Assembly: GCA_026874595.1 (NCBI GenBank)
Contig: CM049321.1
Location: forward strand, 11,087,979 to 11,151,978
Reading direction: 5' to 3'
DNA length: 64,000 nt
Source of the DNA: Sipunculus nudus
Lineage: Eukaryota > Annelida > Sipuncula > Golfingiida > Sipunculidae
Position 1 is the first letter of the stretch, and each line of letters begins with the position of its first letter. The notes under the pieces are model-generated. The model had not been told where the DNA came from and searched no databases. It saw only the letters and a program-made list of their open reading frames with translations. Below, one piece after another: positions 45,396 through 58,070 of this stretch. A program made the position numbers and the translations under genes.

Positions 45396-46336
45396 CACTT
45401 ATTTAAAACAAAATATGATTATGACATGAACTGGTAAAATTTTAACTTGGAGGAATTAGTATTTAAATTGATCCTTCCGAGAAAATTATCTGATTATTAT
45501 CAACATCTGCCTTAAGCAAGAGGGTTATAATATATATAGTCATGTTTGAAAGGTCATGTTTTAAGGTCAATAATTTGTCTGTTTTTGGCCAGCTAGTAGT
45601 GGCTGTACCCATTTTTCTGCCTGTGCATAAACAAAAATCAAGTCAAGAAGGTCTAAAAAGTGCAAAAATGAAACGGAAATCTCATTTGCAACCTGAAATT
45701 TGTTCAAGTAACAACTATATAATTTTCATTAAAAAAAAAGTAAAATCCAAGCTAGCTATTCAAAATTTGTCTTTTTTTAGTAGAAATACACACAAATCAC
45801 TTGTGTACATAAGTGTAATATATTGTAATTTCCCTCAGGTGAATTGGCCGCATATAATAGTTCAGGATACAAGAACATTAAAATACAAGATCCTTTCAAC
45901 AGCCTGTACTCGATCCATATGTCACTATGTAACAGATCTAGAGGTGGGGTCCAAGGGGTCTAGAGCCTGCCCTATTTTCAGTTGATAGAATCTTTATTTT
46001 AAGGGGTTCTAACCAATTTCTGCAGCCCAGAGCCTCCTCTATTCAAACGCTAAATCTGCTTCAGAGCTATCACTGTCACTGGATGAAACTTTATGAGAAT
46101 GATGTTGTCAGTTGTTATCCAGATGGTTACCATACTCATCAGTACTCAGATAAAAGCATGCATTGATGTATGTAGCGTATTAACCTCCATGGAATTCATT
46201 TTACCATCTTTACTGAAGTTTGGATGGAATCTTTTGTGTTTCAGAGAAACATCATTGATCAAACTTTTGAGAAACAATAAGGAAAACAAATGGTCTGCAG
46301 AGAAAGGCACTTTCCTGAATTATAGTTTTCTCTTTA
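45396..46336. other. No supported gene; contains the longest ORF of the window
   Basis: A 147-codon ORF (45542-45985) has no recognisable domain, is rich in K, S and I, and lacks splice or conservation support; I read it as chance. A minus-strand acceptor above 46300 is followed by an open frame (INDVSLKHKRFHPNF), but it overlaps a plus-strand ORF of equal quality. Confidence 0.3.
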
Positions 46337-47520
46337 ATTGTATCCGCCAAAACAGAGTTTTGCGGATACTATGTTTTCAGCTGGCCACCGCCGCCGCAAC
46401 GTAGGTGTCCGGAGAACTCCTCCGTAACCGCTGGGCGGAATTTTACGAAACCCGGGATTATGTTTGGGTCACATGTGAACTGCTGCGCCCCAATTTTGTT
46501 TTGACCTCTGACCTTTCCTCTGCGCTCTGCGTCCATTTGTGCTTCTGTTTCCACACATAAACCCACATATCTCGGGAACAGTTTGACCGATCAGGAAAAT
46601 TTTTTTTGCACAAATGTAGCCCTTGGAGAGCTTTATAACATACACAAAAAAAGGTGGCGCCACCTGCAACCATGTTTGCACAGTGTCCATCTGTTTGTCT
46701 GCCTTGGGTTAAAATCACTCATATCTCTGCAGTGGTTTGACTAATTCACCTGAAATTCGGCATGCGTATACATCCTTGATAGCTTTTCTGATTTTATGAC
46801 AGAAGGCACCACCTACATTCACGTTTATGCTGCAGACATCCAAGCTCATATCTCGGGAACCGTTTGACCGATTGGGCCAAAATTTTGCATGTGTATAGAT
46901 CTCACATAGCTCTTTATCATACGCAAAACTGGTGGCGCCACCTGCAGCCATTTTTGCACAGCTCCCATCTATTTGTCTGCCATGGGATAAAATCAATCAT
47001 ATCTCGGCAGTGGTTTGACATATCTGCCTTAAATTTTGCAGGTTTATACATCCCCGACAGCTGTCTTGATTTTATGACAGGTGGCGCCACCTACATTCTA
47101 GTTTATGCAGCAGACATCCAAGCTCATATCTTGGGAACCGTTTGACTGATTGGGCCAAAGTTTTGCATGTGTATAGTTTTCACATAGCTCTTTATCATAC
47201 GCAAAACTGGTGGCGCCACCTGCAACCATTTTTGCACAGCGTCCATCCCTATTATCTGCCTAGGGCTAAAATCACTCATATACATGTAGTGGTTTGACTT
47301 ATATGCCTTAAATTTTGCATATGTATACAACTTGGACGGCTTCCTGGATTTCATGGTAGGTGGCGCAACCTACATACACAATTTGGCTGCAGACATCCAT
47401 GCTAATATGCAACACTTCACTCTATTTCCCCTTGCCACTCAATCCATGCCTCACTTCACCCGTTCCACTCTGATTTAGGCGGATACACGTAGTCGCTTAT
47501 CGACTACCAGTATTCTAGTT
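46337..47520 (+). mobile_element. Helentron-like element with a 140/280-bp satellite core
   Basis: The 5' tip GTATCCGCCAAAAC pairs with GTTTTGCGGATAC to form a hairpin. At the 3' end, TAGGCGGATAC is the inverted copy of that tip. It is followed by the hairpin GTAGTCG-CTTAT-CGACTAC and the tip CAGTATTCTAGTT. This is a fourth terminus family with the same plan as 3014, 9111 and 13420. No coding capacity. Confidence 0.7.
46560..47400 (+). repeat. Dimeric 140-bp satellite (280-bp period), about three dimers
   Basis: CATATCTCGGGAACCGTTTG-type anchors lie at 46564, 46845 and 47123. The alternate half-unit begins CATATCTCTGCAGTGGTTTG. Both halves share the layout TTTGAC, AAATTTTGCATGTGTATA, GGTGGCGCCACCT. 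The 12-bp palindrome GGTGGCGCCACC is kept in most half-units (near 46653, 46932, 47081, 47208) while the flanks diverge. Confidence 0.85.
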
Positions 47521-50160
47521 AACTTATAAATATATCTATACCAGTAATATTGTTCAATTGACACTAGATCTTCCTGCAGTTACACAAGATGTAAAGAAGG
47601 AAAATTAATTAGTAACTATTTTGACTGTCTTCTGTACTTCTTTCTTTTCTTTTTAACCTATAAGTCAATGTGCAGAAATTCAAATTCTCTCGGATGGACC
47701 TTTGAACATATGGTCTTGCTGCTATCAAGCATATTTGAAAAATTCCTGATAATCGGCCTGTTCAGTGTCAATAAACATGGGAGCAGCTTTCCCTTTTAGC
47801 TTTTCACTAATCCCAACCCATTAAGATGTCTGAATTAACAGAAACTTTATTTGATAGAACATGAAAAAAATATTGAAACATGAAAATGATATTGTGATAT
47901 GCAATATATGAAACTGTGCATCGTGATTTATCAGTAATATTGCATAGCCCGGGCCTTAACTTTCAACAATCAGGGAACAGGCTGGGAATTTGTGAAAAAT
48001 GCCTCTTGTGATATAACTTGATTGGCCCAAAGGACAAATATGTATTCAGTTTGTTTAACTTTGTCTCATATATATATGTTCACTATATGATTGGCTTTGT
48101 TGGCTTCTTAGTTTGGAATAAAATATAAAAATAATTATCCAGGAATCTTGCAGGTCCATCAGAGACAATTTTGGTTTAATGAAATCCTTAGGACCTTGTA
48201 AAAAAAAGCTGGTAACGTGTGTGTGTATAATACACAAAGTAATCACCATGCATTGGTGGATGATGTCACACATACAGCGTGACAGTTAAAGGTCAAACTT
48301 CCTGGTTTTATCAGTATCTTGGGTGTCAGTTTTTATGTCACAATCTCAAATTTACCAGAAGAAGTAATACTTGTAGACATGTTTGACAGATACATGGTCC
48401 CTGAGCGGACAAAACATGGATAACCACAGAACGTGTCAGTTTAAAGGAAAAAACCTGTAACTGATGTATCTCTTGTGACCACTGTCGGATGGTTTGTCTA
48501 GAAAACCTTTTATACTGTAATATATATGGCAGTAAAATACACTCAACTGGCATGTGACTTTAAAATGATGGCTGTTTTGGTTGTATTACACTATTTATAC
48601 TATATGCTACTTTCTCATTATAGCAAATTTACACATGGTACTTTTTGAAATGATGAAAACTAGGAATTATTAAAATATTTTAGAGAGAGAAAAAAAAGAA
48701 AATCCAGGGCTAAGGTGTGTTTTATGTTGACCTTGGGACTTACCTATACATCCTTTACAAGGTGTAGATCAGCTAATTAAACCTTAATTTAAAATTAAGC
48801 TTTAGGTTAATTTAGTCAAGGTATATTTGTCTCTCAGGATTAAGGACAAGAGCACTTTCAGCTGTTTTGAAAAATATAATAAATAGATACCAGTCTGATG
48901 GTTCATTGTGGTAAATGAAAAAAAGCACAGAAGTTAATTCTGAACCAGAGAGTGATGTATTTGTGAATATGTATTTGACATTGGTTCTGGAACAAGTGTT
49001 AAGAGAGTATATAAGAGGCCAAAAATGGCTGGTTTCTCAGACACTCTGTGAGTGCACAGGCCCCCATAAAAAATGTATTATTTTTTATGAATAGTTTTTT
49101 TATTAATTTTGTTATAATTCTTGAGCTTTCAGCTCAAGCTGCTTGAACATTTTTTTACAAGACAATAAAGTAAAGGTAAAATGTTCTTTTAATTGTTATG
49201 ATGTCAATTCTGTTATTACCATAAGTTTTTCCCTGAATAAATGAAAATGTTTATTGAAAACCTATAATAAAAATTTAAAATAATGTGCCCATGCTCATAC
49301 CCTAATTTCTGATTACAAAGTGCCAGAGAAAAAAATATTTTTAGGTCTAATCAGAAGTTTTTTGTATAGTAAACACATTGTTAAGGGATGTTTCTACTTT
49401 AAAAAATGCTGACATATATAGTAAGCTGACTGCATGTCCAATTTTAGCTCAGCTGACTCAGCCTGACTAGAAGTGTATGTATTCATTTGCTTACATATAT
49501 ATTAAGCTGACTGCATGTCCAATTTTTGCTGACTCAGCCTTACTGGAAGTATATGTAGTCATTTAAGAATAAATCTATATGCCACAGGAACATGAGCAAG
49601 CATGATAGATTATACTATTAATTTATAATAAACTACCTTTTCTTCGGGAGGCAGGTCTAACTGTGGTTACATGTTTTAGTGCAATTTAATTTTACCGGCA
49701 TACACAATCAGTTGATTAGCTGCACAATCTGTTAAGGAAAGCGTGTCTGGTATGCCACAGGAAGTGTAATTTAAAGCCAACTGCAAAGGTTGCTGGGCCA
49801 TTTGTGTCTGTCTGGGCCATACTTTAATCACATCTGCCTAGTCTTGGGGTGTTCAATTTATTTATCACTGCTACACAGTAAAGTCACCTCAGGCACAGAC
49901 AGTTCAGTACAACAGAAGATTAAAGTGATTCCTTCCAACTGCTGGGGAGAATTTATTGAATTTTTTTGTGAAACGTGTGAAACCTGTCCTATTTTACCTA
50001 TTAAATTGTCCTCTGGAACACCTGGTATCTGAAATCAGAGTCTATAAAATAAGTATTTTGTTTTTTTTTTTTAAATTATTTTTAATGGAGTTAGCTGCCT
50101 CCATTTGTTAATACTAGATTGTACATCTGCAGAATGCTATTTTGGTTTTGGAAAATGTGA
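47521..50160. other. No supported gene; one small duplication
   Basis: At 49412-49566 about 80 bp is directly duplicated (AAGCTGACTGCATGTCCAAT twice). One copy includes TTTTAGCTCAGCTGACT, like the 5' tip of the 3014 family. Otherwise only short random ORFs. Confidence 0.35.
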
Positions 50161-50164
50161 CAGT

Positions 50165-50452
50165 TAGGTTGGTATTTCTGTCCTGGTGTTGACCAGGCCC
50201 AGGGGCCACTGCACCTGTGGGGCTGGGTGTGTAATTGTCCCTATTGCACTATCATACCATCAAAGAACCCCAAAAGAGACACTTGAATTGTGAGTGAAAT
50301 ATGGCCTTGTGACACAAAATTCCAGTTAATCCTGCAGTATGCTCACCCTAAGTGGGGGTAAACAAGTTACCACATTCCTTAGCTGAGATTTGAACTCATT
50401 ACCTCCTTGTTTTTGGTTTTGTGCTCTGTCACTAGACCACAGAATCCAATAA
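50165..50452 (-). mobile_element. tRNA-derived SINE, minus-strand copy
   Basis: On the minus strand it starts GGATTCTGTGGTCTAGTGAC, then AGAGCAC (box A region), then GAGTTCAAATCTCAGC (box B). The body carries GATGGTATGATAGTGCAATA and GGGACAATTACACACC, aligning with the 22589 copy. It retains the head but lacks the distal tail. Confidence 0.7.
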
Positions 50453-50455
50453 TTC

Positions 50456-51654
50456 TCTGTTGCAGCCTGGTTTGAAACTATAAGCCTGACATCATTAGTG
50501 GTTTGGTAAGCCTATGATATATGCCTTCACCTTGAAACCTTAGTTTATATATTTTTTTATCTTGCACAATATAGTTGACATATTTATTGAGCCCTATAAT
50601 TCTTGTATCATGATGATTATTTGTAAACACATTAATTTAGGAATACAGGTAGGGGCCTATTACTACATGCACCATTAATCCAGCAGAAAAAACAAAATAG
50701 TAGTATACGAAAACAAGCTCACAATTATTCTGGTTTATGTCAAGTGACTGCGTTCCTATAGGCCATGAGGTATTGTAAAAAATGACCAAAATATTTGCAT
50801 CCTCCCAGAGCGTTACATTGCAGTCCTCTGTGAAAGATGTTAAGGCACGCTGACACTAAGTAGGCTTGATGTAGAAGGCTGAAATGTCGTCACTCTAGAG
50901 GGGTGGCACTGTATGAAAGGCAAAACCCAATCTTGACATTGAGTGTAATCAACTAAGATGTAATCCATTTTATATGCTGGTATGCATAATTTGGTGGACA
51001 CTAAGTTTAGTGGCTTACTGATGTCTTGACTGGTACTGACTCATTTTCATATTTATTTAATATAAAATGAGGTAGAAAAGGCCAGTTCCAAAGTACTTCC
51101 AGACACGTGCCTATGACAATGGGTGCCAAGCAGACCTCGCTTAATTAATCACTTCATGTGTTGTGGGTCAGCTTGACATATGTTTCAGCTTGCTGCCACA
51201 TAAACTAGTTGTTAAATTTTAACTTTTAGATAAAATTAAAATTACATATTCCTTTTCTGTTTCATGCGGCGTGTCATCCTGGTCTCACTCGGGCTACAAC
51301 CAGTAAAGTTGCTTTGCAACGCACGTCCCATTAACAAACCCTGATCATATATATGTTTAATCAAATTTGAATAATGATTATTGATTTTACTTTTGATTCC
51401 AGTGATTCAAACTCTAGAATGACATATTGGTAAATTAAACTACAAATTCAGCAACAAAAAACCTGTGTTATCCTTGGATTCAGGAGCACACAACACTATT
51501 TGTTTACATTACATTTTAGTCTCTTACTCAGACTTGGGGGGCCACCTCAACAATATAATGGAGTACCAGTCAAGATACTAATTCACCCAATAAGTTGCTA
51601 ACTAGTGCCCACTGCATAATTTATTTTCTAATTATTTAAATCTTTTACTTTCAG
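50456..51654. other. No supported gene
   Basis: Nothing supportable. It ends in the acceptor of the weak exon at 51655. Confidence 0.35.
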
Positions 51655-51706
51655 GTGATGAATGCATGAACTTAGACCCTCAGGAGAAGTCACTTACATG
51701 AATAAG
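51655..51706 (+). CDS. Weak terminal-exon candidate for the plus-strand gene
   Basis: The acceptor AAATCTTTTACTTTCAG ends at 51654. In phase 1, the phase left by the 21426 exon, the frame reads GDECMNLDPQEKSLT and stops at TGA 51699-51701. The other two frames stop within five codons. The implied 30-kb intron and the chance of coincidence keep this low. Confidence 0.18.
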
Positions 51707-51709
51707 GTT

Positions 51710-54270
51710 TGTTAAAATTTCATTATGTTCTAAACAGAGGTAGATAGAGAATATATCAGTAATACTGGGGGCTCCTAACTGCCATTTGAACCAACCATTT
51801 AGATATGCTGTTCGTGCAGTAGTTATACACTGTAGTCATAACAGATCTCTTTATGGGTAACCACTGCTTTGTCTGGCAAGGTTCTCTGGGTTTGACCACC
51901 AGGGGTGCACATAGGGCAAAGAATTGTAATCAATCCAATGAGAGTGTGGTGTCACATTGTGCATCCAGCTCCAAATTTTTTAAACATGTGACACCTACTC
52001 TTGTTGTCTGTGCCAGACAGGACCAAGAATCAGACCAACAAGAGCGGGTGTGCTGGTGCAGTGTTTAACGTCTTTTATTGTGACGGCAGTTGAATAAATT
52101 AAAGATTGGTATTATAAATATGAAGAATATTTAAGCTCTCTTTAATTAAAAATTGTCCACTTCAGGGATCTTTTTCAAATAATTCAGGTTTTTTTTGTGT
52201 AATAAAATTGCAGAATAATCCTATCTGGGTCCTGTCTTTCACAAATTATTTATTCATGTAACAATATATTCTGTACAGGTTTCTGTATGGCCAGAGCATG
52301 AAAATGGCTCCCTCACAAAACAATTAAAAGAGGCAAAAATAAAAAATTAAATCCACCAATATGATGCCAATAAAAGTATCTGTTAAACCCACATAATATA
52401 CAGTAAACATTAGTTAATTATATGTGTGTTGTTTATTTAAAAGCATGTGAATGACATAGGAAATCTTAATATTCCAATAAAAAGTGTTTACTGCTTAAAA
52501 CTTTGATAGGTTTATCTTCTCTAGTTTCTTAAAACCTCTGCTGAAGGCTGCCATTTTCCATACATACTTAAACCAGGATGTCACAGGTCAAATATGGATA
52601 TTATGAAAATGCAGCTTGTATTTCAAATGAAAAAGTGAAAGAAATATCGACATCCCCTGTATAGCAGGTGACTGAAGAACTAATTAATATTTTTTTTTAC
52701 GGGAATAGCATGATCAACAAGGATGAAAGACACCATGAAGCAGACAAAAAGATAACATTTGGTGTAAGATCATCAGATAATGCTGTGTTTTATAAGAATT
52801 GATTACTCAGCAGATTTCAATACAATATACAACAGAATTTACAATAAAAGTTAGTAGATTGTACATACTAAAGTGAAAATTAAAGCTAAATTGTCCAATA
52901 TTTCTTCATTATGATACACATGCAGAGCAATTATATAGAAAATGTACTGAACCACTTGTAATGTTGATACATGTTTTGCTTCTTTAGCTCCAGTCCTTGA
53001 GTCTTAACTACCAGGCTACTGATATAAAGCATATTGAGCAATATGGCCATTAGTCTGCAGTCTCCTAACTCCAGCTTTGGCAGATGATCATCAAATCCAA
53101 TTTTTTGGCCGCTGATTCCATAATGGCCTACAGGGCTGCATTCCTTGAACTCAGATTTCCTGCAAGGTGTCATTAGCGCTCGCTTTGAAGTATTGATAAC
53201 ACCGCAAAAAAATGAGCGTCTGATAGAGGCGCAGGTAACAAAATGAAAGGAGCTCTCCTTACTCCAGAAATTGGATTCTTGTGTACATACAAAGGGCTAC
53301 AACAGAGATTAGAAAGTGCTCTTAGTTATAATTACAGCCCCGGATGTTGTCTGTGGAATCATTCGAAGGACCGTTCCTCAATCGTCCCTCAAAGGAATCA
53401 TTGTTATGTCAGGTATGAGGACTACCAGTTCTGTTATAGAAATTTTGGCCTTGATTCATCAACAGCTTCTGGGTATGTTAGCTTTGACAGGGTATTAGAG
53501 ACTGATATGAAAGTAAGTTCTGCCGTTCTGCCCCTGAGGATGTAATGCCTGGTTTTACAGCATGTCCCTCCTTAATGATGCCTTGTTATTTCTGTGGATG
53601 GTAGCATCGGTCCTTGATGAGAAAAAAATAAATCAGATTGATCGCACTCACAGGGCCCAACCTTGCATTCATTGGTCGCCATGGCAAAGAAATATTTTGC
53701 AAACTACCATGACTTAAGGTAATTCTGAAAGGTGATTGAGATCAATTTAGGTCAGATTGGATCTGGACCTTTTTTTAATTTATCTGTGTCTAGAATTAAA
53801 TATATTATTAGATTTCAGATTTTTTTCTTTTGGACCTTAAGAGTGAACCAAGATTGTTGTTTTTGAAAAAAATATTCTAGAAAAATGAGTGGAATTCTGT
53901 TGTTGTTTGAATTATTTTCTCAACAAAATGAATTGTCACAAAAATTCCAAAGAAAAGCATACTTTAAAAAACATGTTTTTAATTAAACAAATAATTTTTA
54001 TAAGTTGCATATTTTTCCTCAAAGTTTATACAAAAATCTGTTTCTACCAGGTTCTTTAGCATAATTGAAAAGTAGTAACCTTTACCCTAATCTTCTAGGT
54101 CAAATCTGCAGATATATAGTCTTGACTTTAATAATCACATAACTTCATTTTGAAATACTGTATAGTATTTTCCTTGCATCTGATACACCTATAGTTTTAA
54201 ACAAGTTTTTGGATGAGCCCTATAACTTTTACATCATTTGCATATTTTCCCCTAATATTGATTACACTTT
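51710..54270. other. Mostly unannotated; one possible conserved segment
   Basis: 53338-53412 lies between an acceptor (AGTTATAATTACAG) and a donor (GTCAG|GTATGA) and is open in all three plus frames, one reading DVVCGIIRRTVPQSSLKGI. Its CpG content exceeds the local background. A minus-strand 80-codon ORF (52931-53173) adjoins it. Neither can be promoted to a gene call. Confidence 0.25.
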
Positions 54271-56779
54271 TTAGCTCAGCTGACTATAAGTCATCTGAGC
54301 TATAGTTGTGGTCCATTGTCCGTCCATCTGTCTGTCCGTCCATCCGTCTGTCCGTCCGGATGTCCGTCCATAAGACTGGCACGTTTCGACACCATTGGAC
54401 CTACGAATCTGAAATCCGGCATACAGTTAGATGTCCCCAAAATCTCCTACCATGCCAAAAATTGGGTCAATATGACTTCGTTCCATCGAGATATTAAGGA
54501 AAAACCTCAATTTTTTATTAGAAATCTATTTTCACACTTCAGGACTGACTAATATCAAAACCACTCATCTGGTTTTCTTCATTTTTACCATAAATATTCC
54601 TCTATATAATTCCTATGTACATGCCAGAAATTAAGTCAGTATTATTTAATTTTAAAAAAGTTATGGGCCCAAACATAATGGACTTTGTAAAAAATGAAGA
54701 AAGATATTTTGTCACTTAAGACCAAAAGTGTTAAAGAAAGGAATTTTTTTTCAGTAATACTACTTTAAATAATCAAAATTTAATTGTATACCAAAAATTA
54801 GATCAAAATCTGTTAAATTTTTTTTAAATATTGGCATAAATACAAAATTGGTACCTTAAATTTTGCCCAAGTTTGACCATGGCACGTTTTTTTCCTGTAA
54901 CTGCTGTGGATTTAATTTTCAAAGCATGTTTTTGTTACCATTTCAACTGTTAAAACAAAAAATTTGAAACCAGGTGATCAAAAACTGTAGATTTTATTCA
55001 AGTTTTCAAGCACCATGTCACATATTGTTTACATCGAGCTAGTGTTATGCAGTTTACTAGAGCTCAGCTCCCCAGCTTCAGCTCTAAGTTCCTTAAATTT
55101 TGCATACAGTTAGATGTCCCCCAAATCCTCTACCATACTAAAAGTTTCGTCACTAGGACTGCATTCCTTCGAGATATTAAGAAAAAACTTCATTTTTCCA
55201 TTAAAACCCCATTGTTACACTTTAAGATTGCCTAATATCAAAACCACTGATCTGACTTTGATAATATATAATATACATATTTTTCTATACATTCGCTATG
55301 CATATGCCAGAAATGATGTCAGTATTGTGTAATTGTTTTAAGTTCTAGGCCCAAACATAATGCACTTTGTAAAAAATCAAGAAATATATTCACTCTCTTA
55401 ACATGAAAATTGCTGAAGGTAGACATTTTTTGCCAGGGATATAACATTATTTAATCATATTCAGTTGTATTCCCAAAATTAGTTCTGAATTTTTCAAATT
55501 TTATAAGTTATTAGCATAAATATAAAATCAGTACCTTAAATTTTGCCCAACTTTGGCCATGGCATGTTTTTTCCCTGTAAGCACTGTTGATTTAATTTTC
55601 ATATCTTGCACACATAAGGATTTTAGCTTCTAAATTCTGAAGTTATAAAAGGAATTGGTCAAAAACTAGCTTTTATGAAAGTTTTTATGAGACCATATCA
55701 CACCTTGGCTGTACTGAAGCCCCTCTTTTATGTCCCCACATTGACCTTTCAGGCCAATTATGCATGCTTGAAGCGAGGCACTCTGCAGCCAGCCAGCTCT
55801 TGGGTGGCTTCAACTGGATCTAACTGTCCAACCCCCTCCACTAGTATTTGTTTAGGCCATAAACATAACAATAAACTTTTTTTAATATTTGGTTTATTAT
55901 AAGAACTTAAAAAAAATAAATGGAAAAGGAATTTATAGTTAATGAGTTACAGGGGATTACCTTGCAATTACTGATCATTTATGGATCTTCCATGGATGGC
56001 CAAAATTGTATTTCATATGACACCATGCAGTCACCATTGGGTAGTTTTCATTTGAACCATAAAAATGAAAAATAAATAATTAAAATAAATTGTTGTTTAC
56101 TATTAGGGATTATATGAAGCAAGATAATGATAGACAAGGATGCAGTTGATTATATTAAATTAATCTTAATTTCCAGGTCTTTTCCAGGTCTTTAACTTGT
56201 TGGTTTATATTTATTACAAAATTAAAATAATAAATAAATATGTCAAAAATTTAAAATATTACTCAGACAAGTGTTCATTAAAGATTTTAATTTGTTTGAC
56301 TTATAACTCATGGTTGTATCAGTTGTTACATGAGACTGGCTAAATAATCAAATTTATATTGCTGGTCCTTTATTTCAGTTAAAAAAATAAAACATTCCCA
56401 ACTCCAGTTTGCTCCTGGTATGATATATTGGGTGTTTTGATCCTTGGATTAATTTTAACACATGTATTCGTTTATAGCTGAGAATACTTTTCTTTTTTTC
56501 CTGATACCATTTAAAAAAATATAAATATTCAAATTTTTCCTGTTAGTGCTGTGGATATAATTTTCACAGCATGTACACATTAACATTTCATCTGTTAAAA
56601 TCTGAAATTTGAAACCAATTGATCAAAAACTGTAGATTTTATTCAAGTTTCCAGGTACCATGTCTTCATTGTTTGCATCAGATCAGTATAAATGCAGTGT
56701 ACTGGGCAGTTACATAACACCTTCAGGTCTGACCTACTGCCACTGTGAGTGTCTGGGTCAGGCTGGGTCAGGCAGTAAT

Positions 56780-56883
56780 TACCAGAGAGCCTCTCTTTCT
56801 CTCTCTCTCTGGCAGTCTAGGTCTCTCTTTCTCTCTCTCTCCTCTGCTTTTTCTCTTTCTTTCTCCATCTTTCTTTCTCTCTT

Positions 56884-56942
<59 letters not shown>
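56780..56942 (+). repeat. CT microsatellite, about 160 bp
   Basis: CTCTCT/TTTCTCT runs, becoming a pure (CT)n over the last 50 bases. The leucine/serine-rich and arginine/glutamate-rich ORFs on the two strands are artefacts of it. Confidence 0.95.
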
Positions 56943-56943
<1 letters not shown>

Positions 56944-57427
56944 ATTGCCCCCCTTCCTCCCTCCATCCCATTCTGTTGGCAGGTACTGTAAACTAGATAC
57001 ATTATAGCTATAAATGTTGATGCAATTTAGAAATGTGAATCAACTGAAATATTCACAATCACATGTATGTTATACTGTAAATTTATAGTAACATTCGGAA
57101 ACTTGGATTAAAATTATGTAATGAAAAAAAGGAATAAATGCAAATATTGTTAATTATTTGTTTTGTTTCTCCATCTTTCTGTCTGTTTTAAATATTTAAT
57201 GTTCATGAATAAACTTTTTTTTTATAAGCACTGTTGAATTAAATTTCATATCCTGTATGTATATGCAAGGGTGTAGTAACTCTCACCATCCCCTTCTTCA
57301 TCCCACTGAGGCTTTGCTCCTTGGCACTGTGAACAATAGTTCTATGGCTTTAGCATAAAATTTAATAATTAAAGAAAATATCTACAGAGAGACAGAGGCA
57401 TTGTAACTCTGATCATAACACAACACC

Positions 57428-57442
57428 CCTCCCCCCCCCCCC
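57428..57442. repeat. C-rich homopolymer
   Basis: CCCCTCCCCCCCCCCCC, a likely sequencing or assembly length-error site. Confidence 0.85.
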
Positions 57443-58056
57443 TATCAAGTCATTGCACCTGTGGAATGGGGACGTTATGGCAACTGTATACATATCATAA
57501 AATTGATTAAAAAGGTTTACCAAATAAATTGGATCTCATCAGACAAATGTGTAAACTGTTGAACTGTCAACAGCTTATCAAAAAGGTAACCAATGGAAAG
57601 GCATGGTCAGGTCTCAAATATTATTTGCAACATTTTCTTCAATCATATAAACCAACCATGGCCCAGATTACCTCTTCCTCTCAAACATTATCTACATTTC
57701 ATCATATTTTTAAGATTTTAACCTTCCAGGTGGTTCAGTACTGTTGACCATTTGTCCATAGGTACCTATGTACATGCCAGAAATTATGTCAATATTGTGT
57801 AATATGTAGACATGAGGGGCATCAAAATAATGCACCTTGTCAAGACCGATCTTGTCAAGATATTATGTCATACAGTCACAAATTCATAAATCCCCTCATC
57901 AGTATAGTTAATCATAACCTTGTATCTGTCAAATTGAATTCTTGCAGTTTTCCATACACTATAGATCCTTCAACAAATAGCCTTATTGTAATGATCACAT
58001 AGTTAATATTTGGTAACCTTTTAAAGAAAGCATCTTGTTTATAGTAAGCCGTTAGG

Positions 58057-58070
58057 GCACCAGGGGGCAG
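58057..58070 (+). promoter_or_regulatory. CTCF-like motif
   Basis: GCACCAGGGGGCAG matches CCASYAGRKGGCRS at 13 of 14 positions, the best of three such matches in the window. It lies inside the 54271-58457 element, so it may be carried by the repeat. Confidence 0.4.

Noticed and set aside
45542-45985. 147-codon ORF, the longest in the window
   Set aside because: Composition tracks the AT-rich background, there is no recognisable domain, and no splice or start context supports it. An ORF of this length is unsurprising in 64 kb.
46093-46404. 103-codon ORF
   Set aside because: Its last third lies in the 5' tip and lead of the element at 46337. The minus strand is open over the same stretch, so neither strand can be preferred.
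53338-53412. Coding exon reading DVVCGIIRRTVPQSSLKGI
   Set aside because: Splice sites are reasonable, but all three frames are open so the frame gives no evidence. Kept only as a note in the region entry.
56660-57002. Leucine/serine-rich and arginine/glutamate-rich ORFs
   Set aside because: Produced by the CT microsatellite read on the two strands.
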